Shown one piece after another: positions 59,401-64,000 of a stretch of DNA of 64,000 nt. Below the pieces are notes generated by a model. The model saw only the letters and a list, made by a program, of their open reading frames with translations. It ran no database searches and was not told where the DNA came from. A program made the translations under genes and the position numbers. The first letter of the stretch is position 1. Every line of letters starts with the position of its first letter. Source of the stretch: Leptidea sinapis (Eukaryota > Arthropoda > Insecta > Lepidoptera > Pieridae); the NCBI RefSeq assembly GCF_905404315.1, contig NC_066266.1, forward strand, positions 6,765,501 to 6,829,500. The letters run 5' to 3'.

Positions 59401-61051
59401 ACCTAAATAAAGAGTACAGTCTTAGATTAAAGATTGGTCTCCGCTGCGCTCCAACTAGATACCAGACGTAATCGCAATGTGCGGCAACTAATTATACTAC
59501 GCCCAAGTGGGCGTACTCAAGCCAGTCACGAACAATGTGTGACGTTGACGTGCCACTGTTAAACATTGCTAATAATTAAAACTAAAATGCCAGGTTGCGT
59601 TATAAAACTTTGTAAAAATTATAGTACAAGAAAGCCTCGGATCACTTATTTTATTAATAATTTCAATGTAAAATAATACAAAGCGTATGTTTAAAAAGGC
59701 TATAATTGTTCTTAGGTAGTGCGGTATCTAGCTGGAGCGCAGCGGAGACCAATCCTTAATGTAAGAGTAGAGATTATTAAGTGTGTCATAAACATGTTAA
59801 ATTTTTTTTCTACAAAAGCTTGTCAGACTGACGTCATAAGTATTTATTTTATGGACTGTATTAGAAAAACGGTTTTTTTTTGGACAACAACAAGTAGGTA
59901 TCCAGCCTACACATGAAAATACAGTTACTCTATTTTAGAGTACGTTTGGCAATTCTACAAGTAGGGATCTATTGCATTTTTAAAATGTTAGTAATGAAAA
60001 TAGGAACTAGCGTACAATAATATGATAATAGGCGACACCTCAATTAAGCAAAAAATTTAAAGTAAAATTACAACAAATTATGTAAAGGAAGTGTATCTAG
60101 TTTCTAGAATCAAGTGGTTCCGTACCTGGTTACATTGCTTTTTAGTACAACTCAAGGATGACGTTTAACCCAATAATAACTTTTATCAAAATTGTCCTGA
60201 GGCTGCTTTAGAGTATTTTTAAGGCGAAGAGTAAGCAGAAAACACGCAAACATGGTGTTTTTAGACAAGTTTTGTAGTGAAAGTATAGCAATTCGAGCTA
60301 TGAACACTACTTAATCCTGTTACACATATCCTTAAGTCTTATTTGTAGGTTGCTAATGCTTCCTGTTTGTTAACACTGCCGAGCCTTTTTGAACTACCAC
60401 TTTTCTTTGAAGTTAAACAAGTTTTTTGGCATGGCGTGATGCATTTTTTTGGTACTTTTCTCAGGAAAGTTAATCTTATAGCTTGTACTTTTTTGTGTAG
60501 GTTCATTTATTCAGATTAGTAGTGAATAGCGAGGATTGTAAGCATATAAACTGTTTTCCACCCAAGAAATTTGAAAATATTGGCTTTGTTACATAGATGG
60601 CGGGCCGGCAGCCGTGAACTCATATCGCTCAAGGTCGCTGGCATTTAGTTTCGCCTTAACTATTCCTGACTGATAGTTTAAGATTTGGACATCCATTTGA
60701 TAAGTTCACCTCTATAACTTATAGTCTCACCATGTTAAACATGAGAGACGATGCATTGTAAGCACTCAGTTAAGCCGAGTTTAATTTGGAAGGATATAAT
60801 TACATTGCAATAAACTAGAAATAGATTAGTAAGTAATTCAACTTACGCTGTTCATAGAACGCTGAGATGGTACGAATCCCATAGTTGCTGAGGGTACAGA
60901 GTATTTCGATGATGGCTTCTTCATCAGTACCAATTCCCGCGACGGCGTCGTGCAGCTCCTTGGCGTAGAAGTGTGGGAGGGGAGTCATGAGGGCGACGAT
61001 GACGTTCTCCAGGTGACCACCTAGCTCGCTCTTGAGTTCGCTGATGAGGTC
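44439..61051 (-). CDS. AnxB9: Annexin (insect annexin B9/IX type), four alternative C-termini, 5' end outside window
   Basis: Constitutive exons, 5' to 3' on the minus strand: 60847-61051, 51874-52103, 51366-51462, 48874-49055. All borders and phases fit. They encode a continuous annexin core from KSELGGHLENVIVALMTPLP through repeats with GIGTDEEAIIEIL, GQWGTDESVFNSIL and GMGTNDKTLIRIIV, the type-II Ca2+ loops. The core ends LEKYGKPLEDWVS, phase 0. Four terminal exons of 51 nt each follow (45349-45399, 44845-44895, 44584-44634, 44439-44489), and any one completes repeat 4. Annexins bind acidic phospholipid membranes in a Ca2+-dependent way. N-terminal tail and repeat 1 lie beyond 61051, past an intron of at least 2.9 kb. 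Alternative C-termini of this annexin are known from other insects, as I recall. Confidence 0.92.
44584..44634 (-). CDS. AnxB9: Annexin alternative terminal exon 3
   Basis: Acceptor ATCTTTGCAG, then EDLTGDFKTVLVTLCA and TAA. It retains the acidic first residues and GDFK (Phe for Tyr). The C-terminal Cys is absent from the canonical version. Confidence 0.85.
   Translation of the reverse strand, partial: EDLTGDFKTVLVTLCA
44845..44895 (-). CDS. AnxB9: Annexin alternative terminal exon 2
   Basis: Acceptor GTGACATTTTTCAG, then EDVGGSLGQLLSTMCY and TAA. It is the most divergent: the GDYK core is replaced by GSLGQ, so the acidic residue that normally helps the last Ca2+ loop is lost. Equal length and a good acceptor argue that it is a real exon, but decay cannot be excluded. 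Confidence 0.75.
   Translation of the reverse strand, partial: EDVGGSLGQLLSTMCY
45349..45399 (-). CDS. AnxB9: Annexin alternative terminal exon 1 (proximal, canonical)
   Basis: Acceptor CTTTTGATTCCAG, then GDTSGDYKKALLTLIE and TAA. This is the canonical annexin ending (GDTSGDYKKALL) and gives DWVS-GDTSGDY at the junction. Confidence 0.92.
   Translation of the reverse strand, partial: GDTSGDYKKALLTLIE
45400..47850. other. Annexin intron; no other gene confirmed
   Basis: A LINE tail phrase (TTCTAAAGGAATCAATTTTG, GCCTTTTATGCC) is near 46358-46400. A 116-codon plus frame at 47116-47466 starts with a hydrophobic stretch (MEICALTLFVLLYFINLP) and shows no known domain. I regard it as unsupported. 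Confidence 0.4.
47860..48000 (-). repeat. Fragment of the GACCCGACAGACGTTGTTCT family
   Basis: Ends GAACAGAAAAACGTCTGTAGCGTCAGCTAGTTG, a diverged reverse complement of the start of the 38797 element, preceded by the GATATCTCTGGAACGATAAG phrase seen in related elements. Confidence 0.4.
48000..48378 (+). mobile_element. LINE tail family B, longest copy
   Basis: The 3' 135 bp are nearly identical to 8571-8692. Upstream, the frame LPCAVVQGRYDMGTFKKTRT continues into the tail, matching the LP-xV---RYDMGTFKKRV pattern of LINE reverse-transcriptase ends. It ends in poly(A) at 48371-48378. Confidence 0.75.
48874..49055 (-). CDS. AnxB9: Annexin exon, repeat 4 up to the alternative endings
   Basis: Acceptor TTATTCCAG, donor GTCTCG|GTAAGA. 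With the split Val codon it reads VKCVKSKVGFFAERLYHSMK, GMGTNDKTLIRIIVSRSEID, LGDIKQAFLEKYGKPLEDWV, S. It contains the fourth GxGT Ca2+ loop. The phase-0 end is compatible with all four terminal exons. Confidence 0.93.
49120..49385 (+). repeat. Interspersed repeat A, copy in an annexin intron
   Basis: Shares GCCTATTTCTGCCGTGAAGC, GTTTCGGTCTGAAGGGCGCC, GGTGACGAGCG and TATCAGCTGAACATCCTGCT with the copy at 37490-37760. Confidence 0.8.
49386..49577 (+). other. Unidentified protein-like segment adjoining repeat A
   Basis: Following CATTCCACAG the frame reads FGLRYSHLLERWRRNATHPD, GEDFNMWDVIRLQESGGLTL, LLVENVRDEYSNLTNNQTSL, LR and stops (TAA at 49575). Its composition is balanced and more protein-like than other fortuitous frames here. 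It may be a transposon ORF fragment or a retro-inserted gene piece; no family recognised. Confidence 0.3.
49698..50170 (+). pseudogene. hAT transposase C-terminal relic
   Basis: Readings ATILDPRFK, then a stop, NHFADQVACSRAINRI, and in a shifted frame EEFDAIEGTDLEKGIWDFHK. They match the LATLLDPRFKK--F----A...-I region and the segment preceding the dimerisation domain of hAT (BED-type) transposases. The preceding ATCGAAGAATCGATTCC / AATCGATATTTT stretch may be its terminal region. Multiple frameshifts and stops. Confidence 0.65.
50398..50600 (-). mobile_element. SINE with tRNA-Leu(UAA)-like head
   Basis: Minus strand 50455-50543 folds as a tRNA: acceptor TGTCAAG / CTTGACA, GGCCGAGTGG box A, anticodon loop TTTAAGC (UAA), long variable arm, GGGTTCAAACC box B. 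The anticodon stem is imperfect. The adjoining AT-rich body (ATTCATAAAATAAAAATATA) recurs at 35565-35660 with another head remnant (AGTTGGAGGGTTTGAATTCG), so this is a SINE family and not a working tRNA gene. Confidence 0.55.
51366..51462 (-). CDS. AnxB9: Annexin exon, end of repeat 3
   Basis: Acceptor AAATTTCAG, donor AATCG|GTATGT. It reads IFAEYEALTGKDIEETIKKE, FSGSVEKGMLAI and ends one base into Val. 97 nt. It matches the annexin stretch (Y-x-x-x-x-G-K-D-I-E-x-x-I-K-x-E-x-S-G) between the third repeat's helices. Confidence 0.93.
51610..51860 (+). mobile_element. Metulj-like SINE, diverged copy
   Basis: CCAGTGGTTAGTGACCCTGC, ACTGAGCTAGAGATCCCG, TTTCAAATCCCGGTAGGTGC, then TCATGGATGTTTAAGAATG and TTTGGGGCAAGACGATTTGT. 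It is colinear with the copies at 54358 and 62637 but more mutated. It sits between two annexin exons. Confidence 0.75.
51874..52103 (-). CDS. AnxB9: Annexin exon, end of repeat 2 and start of repeat 3
   Basis: Acceptor AATTTCAAACAG, donor AGACAG|GTAATT, 230 nt. It reads LYGKSLESDLKGDTSGHFKR, LCVSLCMANRDENQGVDESS, AKADAEALASAGEGQWGTDE, SVFNSILITRSYQQLRQ. The GQWGTDE loop of repeat 3 is the characteristic non-canonical one with Trp. Confidence 0.95.
52555..52895 (-). mobile_element. Inverted copy of the GACCCGACAGACGTTGTTCT family
   Basis: Starts with (AT)n then AATTCAGTGTCCTGATG, contains GTTTGACAGTTCTGCTGTGA and CATATTCTGTATGAGAAAA, and ends ACAGAACAACGTCTGTTGGG-TCAGCTAG. It is the reverse orientation of 38797-39182 and longer in the middle. 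A third, diverged copy lies around 55040-55320. Confidence 0.55.
53770..53845 (+). repeat. Short repeat AACCGACTTCAAAATC type
   Basis: Homologous to 36020-36085 over about 60 bp (AGTATAAAATAACT-AATAAAGATTTAATTTAATAC). Confidence 0.5.
54358..54630 (+). mobile_element. Metulj-like SINE
   Basis: tRNA-like head AGTGGTTAGCGATCCTACCT, GAGGTCCCGGGTTCGAATCC (box B) and CGGTAGGTGCAAG; body with GAGTCATCCATGTTTAAATG and CCCATAACACAGGT; end CTTGGGGCAAGACAATTTG and (ATT)n. This is the structure that I recall for the Metulj SINE family of nymphalid butterflies. Confidence 0.85.
54680..54860. repeat. Small palindromic element
   Basis: The centre AACAACAATAGCA-TAG-TTGCTATTGTTG forms a hairpin (about 54768-54798). 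The outer parts CGTATTCCAGCAGTCG and AACTAGAATACGGAG are roughly complementary. Probably a degenerate foldback miniature element. Confidence 0.45.
56025..56575 (+). pseudogene. LINE (endonuclease/reverse transcriptase) C-terminal relic
   Basis: Frame 1 (from 56029): GELRKIWKDRNITKNTKKRL, VRALIFLYAAETWTLRESEK, ALEMWCWRRMLGISWTEFRT. After a frameshift near 56210, frame 2: RILTFFGHVSRRGSDSIERS, GTRPRGKSPMRWTDQVKQA, to VYRRRRRA. It is homologous to 21090-21490. The two overlapping ORFs here are one dead coding region inside the long annexin intron. Confidence 0.88.
57300..57660 (-). pseudogene. LINE with RNase H-like C-terminus, relic
   Basis: Readings in order: GHRLKKTHLDDGVLRANM, YCGLCRTEDNVMSHNFGLLM, ERMKDCLGSIPISECLTKKS, VIYFLD. 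They resemble the end of RNase H-bearing or R1-type retrotransposon ORFs (GH--L--HL---G, C--C---E-T--H-L--C, R---LG). Frameshifted and truncated. Confidence 0.5.
57875..58304. mobile_element. hAT-type miniature transposon with perfect target duplication
   Basis: Ends CAGGGGTGCTCAA and TTGAGCACCCCTG are perfect inverted repeats. Flanking octamers GATTAGAG at 57867-57874 and 58305-58312 are identical. 430 bp, no ORF. The intact target duplication indicates a fairly recent insertion into the annexin intron. Confidence 0.93.
58535..58905 (+). repeat. Interspersed repeat (TACTAGCTTTTACCCGCCAC type)
   Basis: Begins TACTAGCTTTTACCCGCCAC, TTCGTCCGCGTG and ends AATTTCATCAAAATCTATTC, AGTGGTTAAGGCGTGAAAGC, GTAACAAAC. 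This structure is widespread in arthropod genomes; superfamily not decided. Confidence 0.55.
59427..59759 (+). mobile_element. Kolobok-like miniature element with a THAP remnant
   Basis: Terminal inverted repeats of 31 bp (59433-59463 and 59723-59753, one mismatch) are flanked two bases out by TTAA at both ends (59427-59430, 59756-59759). An internal ATG at 59587 opens MPGCVIKLCKNYSTRKPRI, TYFINNFNVK, stop. The M-P-x-C-x4-C-x-N start is that of a THAP (C2CH) DNA-binding domain. Kolobok transposases combine THAP domains with TTAA target sites. The rest of the transposase is deleted. Confidence 0.75.
60219..60659. mobile_element. TTAA-target miniature element, copy 2
   Basis: 441 bp with TTAA at 60219-60222 and 60656-60659; inner ends GGCGAA...TTCGCC. 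It is colinear with 40011-40468; the main differences are small indels, including loss of a ~15-bp stretch near the 3' end. Located just 3' (minus sense) of annexin exon 60847-61051. Confidence 0.85.
60847..61051 (-). CDS. AnxB9: Annexin exon, repeat 1 end and repeat 2
   Basis: Donor GAACAGC|GTAAGT at the 60846 side, acceptor TGTACCAG at 61052-61059. It reads DLISELKSELGGHLENVIVA, LMTPLPHFYAKELHDAVAGI, GTDEEAIIEILCTLSNYGIR, TISAFYEQ. It contains the GIGTDEE Ca2+ loop of repeat 2. The phase-0 start implies an upstream exon ending ...YGK, which is not in the window. Confidence 0.93.
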
Positions 61052-61084
61052 CTGGTACAGTTATTGAAATATACTATTTTTTGT

Positions 61085-61240
61085 GAATATTGATGATTGC
61101 GAAACTGAAGTGGCAGTGGGCAAGGCACATAGTTGAACGGATAGATGGCCGGTGGGGCAGGTGAATGGCGACCACGTGCCAGAAGATGCACTGTTGGTAG
61201 GCCCCCCATAAGATGGACCGATTGTAAGGGATCACACACA
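61085..61240 (+). pseudogene. LINE C-terminal relic abutting the annexin exon
   Basis: AKLKWQWARHIVERIDGRWG, R, stop, then WRPRARRCTVGRPPIRWTDC. It matches the KWQWAGHI-R--D-RWG / WRPR---R-VGRPP-RW-DD end of lepidopteran LINE reverse transcriptases. It lies only about 35 bp from the annexin splice acceptor. Confidence 0.75.
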
Positions 61241-62261
61241 TATTTTCGCATGCGGTATTCACCTTAAAAGGTAATGCGATTAGTAATATGTATAACCTTT
61301 GTAACTTAGCATACTTTTAAAATATGTAATATTGGAATTACCACTGGTGAATTTAAATAAATAAATAAATGATTACATAAAATTAAAAGAATCGGGAACT
61401 AACTTACGGGGAAGTGTACCAATAATACTGGCATTATTTTCGCATTGGATAGCTACGCCACAGTAGACTTACATGTATTATGTGGCCGTTAAATAAAAAG
61501 TGTGTGTGTACTTATAATTTATGTACGCACGCATGGAGTTATACTTATTGGGCCGTGAGCACGAAACATAAATCCAAATATTATATTCTCGTGCTAATTT
61601 ACGATTTTAGCTTAAGAACAAAATTGTAAAAAAAAACTATTAAATACGATCAATGAAATTATTATTATACCGCATAATTTAGTACCTAATTAGATACCTT
61701 AACAACGTTTCTTTCAATATCATTAAATTATGTTTTTGCAATTAGAAAAAAATGATTTTTTTTAATTGACAACTTATACATATTGAAATTAATTTAATTG
61801 CCTATTGGTTGTGGTTCAGTAGACATAATATGAGATACAAGAGGCTTATGGTATGGCTGAAGTATCATACAATAGGTCTAAATGACCAATAGGCATGTTA
61901 GGGTGTCGGTGTCCGCGATCATCATCACGTATAGGAAGTATAATAGCAATAACCATCATTAACTATTAAGGCCTAGAACACATTGCGAATAAAAATTCGC
62001 GCGGATGAAGATCTTAGCTTAGTAAGTTTCAGCTAGCACGCACTGCGGCAAAATTCCGCGCGATTTTAAGTCAAGTTTATACGAGTAGGTACTCAGAGAA
62101 CATGTTAATGGACAACAGAACAATTAACGCGTGTCAAATGATGTCACAAATACTGTTGTGCGAAAAAATGTAAAAAGAACCTTTTTTCCAAAATTGCGGA
62201 CGAAAATAGACAGCTTAAAAGTTAAATACCGATTTTTTTTATAAATTTTCCCAGTCATTTC

Positions 62262-62480
62262 ACTAGCAACTGCGCCCTTCAGACCGAAACACAGTAATGC
62301 TTACACATTACTTGCTGCTTGACGGCAGAAATTGGCGCTGTTGTGGTACCCATAATGTAGCCGGCATCCTGCCGCCAGCCTCCCTCTGGTAACATAATAT
62401 AGATGCGGGATTAGAACCGACGCTTCTAGGGTTACGTCCCCGCGCTCTTCCAGCTGAGCCAATCGTCCGTGTCAATTGTC
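62262..62480 (-). mobile_element. Repeat A joined to a tRNA-like head
   Basis: Reading the minus strand from 62475: CGATTGGCTCAGCTGGAAGA (box A), a stem-loop, GTCGGTTCTAATCCCGC (box B), then GGGAGGCTGGCGGCAGGATG and the repeat A core (GTTTCGGTCTGAAGGGCGC). It suggests that repeat A is a tRNA-derived SINE whose other copies here are 5'-truncated, though a chance junction is possible. Confidence 0.5.
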
Positions 62481-62636
62481 ATAATATTTAAGTCTACATC
62501 TATGTGACCCTCTTGGTCCCATACTGTATATATAATTAAATATAATAATTTTTTAATGCATTCTTGCAAAATTCTATGTGTGCTTGTGTATGTACTGATC
62601 GTCATGTCATTTATAGTTTAAAGTCATTTTATTTTC

Positions 62637-62912
62637 GACGACCTGTATAGCCGAGTGGTTAGCGATCCTACCTACTAAGCTAGAGGTCCCGGGTTTGAAT
62701 CCCGGTAGGTGCAAGCATTTATATGATGAATATAGATGTTTGTTTCCGAGTCATGGATGTTTAAATGTATGTTTATAAGAATTAATGTATGTTTAAGTAA
62801 GTATATAGTATTAAATATATAATTGTCTTGGAACCCATAACACAGGCTATATAATATGATTAACTTGGGGCAAAATAATTTGTGTAAAAAGTGTGTAATT
62901 ATTATTATTATT
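62637..62912 (+). mobile_element. Metulj-like SINE, best copy
   Basis: GACCTGTATAGCCGAGTGGT, TAGCGATCCTACCTACTAAG, GAGGTCCCGGGTTTGAATCC and CGGTAGGTGCAAG form the complete tRNA-like head. The body and end match 54358-54630, finishing in (ATT)n. Confidence 0.87.
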
Positions 62913-63332
62913 TATATAATCATTTGTTTGAAGGCGATGAGCACGACATCCTTCTCTCATTAGCGATACGCGACTGAGCGGTCGCGCCCACGAAGCCGCC
63001 CTTCGTAGAAATGCCGCACCGCAACTGCGGATTGTTTGCGGTACAATATACGCGCGGATTTTTTCCGCAAGTGCATGCAGTCTAATACAATTTCATATGT
63101 CACAGAATGTTGCGGGAGAAACCGCGCGGTAAAAATTCGCAATGCGTGCTAGCACTTACCCTGTCAAGTCTTTGCGGGTTTACCTTAAGGCTGTTAGCCC
63201 AAGAAATCGCTAAAATAGAACATAATTGAAACCATTTTGTAACAGTTTATATAAATCTTTTATTTTTCCAAAAATATACCGTATAATATAGCTCTCGATA
63301 TAATAAATTTTGGAATGGTTTCTTTCATGCAC

Positions 63333-63368
63333 ACATGAAACACACGCATACACGCGTGTGTTTCATGT
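63333..63368. repeat. Perfect hairpin, 15-bp stem
   Basis: ACATGAAACACACGC (63333-63347), a 6-base loop and GCGTGTGTTTCATGT (63354-63368) are perfectly complementary. Likely derived from alternating-purine simple sequence. Confidence 0.85.
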
Positions 63369-63369
63369 C

Positions 63370-64000
63370 ATATATACAGGATGGATATTTTGAGAAGGGC
63401 GGTGATGGCCAAGTCTGAAACTACGAGACTTAGAGAAAAGGCGGGAAAGAAGTTATGCCCTCGAATTATAAGGAATAACGTAAATTTTGTTTTTTAAAAT
63501 TTCTTGAACTTTTGACGGAAATCGACCCGGATGATTTTTTTTGAACCAATGGACTCTGATGCTGTTAAGGATTAATCTTCGCAAAGAAATATTTTACAAA
63601 AAATTAAAGGAAATACCAAATTTTGTATCTTATTATTACACGGGAGAAAACTCACCTCCTATTCAAATTTTTATTAGACATCTTCCTAGCGGAATACTTT
63701 TGTGATACTTATAAATAAAAAGATAAGATATTACAAATTAGAAAGTGGAATTCCATTTATATTTTTTCGAATATTGATCATCAGTCGTCAGTATAAGTTT
63801 GTTTATGTTTTATTTTAATTTTAAGTTTATTTTAAGTACTTTGAAAGAACTTTCTCAGAATTGAAATTCTAAATAATGACCGATTTGATTTAATGGAAGC
63901 CTATTTTTTTAGCAGTAGAAGCACTTAGCTGGTACCAAAACAAATATTCACAACGCTATTTACATTCGGAAAAGGTATTTAGAACTATGTGAGTAATTTA
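63370..64000. other. No gene seen at the right edge
   Basis: AT-rich text with no ORF above 60 codons and no recognised element. The upstream exons of annexin are not here. Confidence 0.4.

Larger units (their letters stand above)
61972..63155. mobile_element. Possible large terminal-inverted-repeat element with nested SINEs
   Basis: 61972-62003 (GCCTAGAACACATTGCGAAT...) resembles the reverse complement of 63122-63155 (GTGCTAGCACGCATTGCGAA...). The same TAGCACGCACTGCGG motif also recurs internally at 62034. Repeat A (62262-62400), a tRNA-like head (62400-62475) and a Metulj-like SINE (62637-62912) lie between, as expected for later insertions. Target duplication not found. Confidence 0.4.

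Overview
The window looks like a lepidopteran (butterfly or moth) nuclear genome segment. It is AT-rich, its genes are split by long introns with GT/AG borders, and most of it is repeat debris of types typical of Lepidoptera: Metulj-like tRNA-derived SINEs, 5'-truncated non-LTR retrotransposon tails, Helitron relics, a dead mariner, hAT and TTAA-target miniature elements. No prokaryotic-type operons, rRNA or CRISPR arrays are present. I do not name a species.

Host genes. (1) 25398-28308, plus strand: the last three exons of a gene I cannot name. (2) 34781-34937, minus strand: a terminal exon with acceptor, stop and poly(A) signal, product unknown. (3) 35088-41904, plus strand: five exons of a RAD51C-like recombination ATPase with Walker A, Walker B and a conserved C-terminal block; the N-terminus is not securely found. 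(4) 44439-61051, minus strand: an annexin (insect annexin B9/IX type) lacking only its 5' exons, which lie beyond the right edge. It has four constitutive exons followed by four alternative terminal exons, each exactly 51 nt (16 codons plus stop). RAD51C and annexin converge, and between their 3' ends lies a 78-bp tandem array of about 16.6 copies that keeps a 398-codon frame open.

Region by region. 0-12 kb holds repeats only: a ~100-bp-period repeat element, a 158-bp tandem duplication, LINE tails, a hAT miniature element with target duplication, minisatellites and a mariner relic. 12.4-14.6 kb is a long inverted-repeat element enclosing a broken Cys-rich (CXC-like) transposon ORF, with a 138-codon ORF present in only one arm. 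15-25 kb has LINE fragments, a GC-rich possible first exon/promoter (20.6-20.9 kb) and a foldback element (24.1-25.2 kb). 25-29 kb is the unknown gene with a Helitron N-terminal relic in an intron and a Jockey-like LINE downstream. 31-33.5 kb has a PIF1-like helicase relic and the second copy of the ~100-bp-period element. 34-45 kb holds the repair gene, the tandem array and the annexin 3' end. 45-61 kb is annexin introns loaded with SINEs, a hAT transposase relic, LINE fragments, a hAT miniature element and a THAP-bearing TTAA-target element. 61-64 kb is repeats.

No single new multi-gene system is evident. The most interesting signals are the annexin terminal-exon cassette, the frame-preserving 78-bp array between two convergent genes, and the asymmetric inverted-repeat element at 12.4-14.6 kb. 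All family assignments come from reading motifs by eye; no database search was run.
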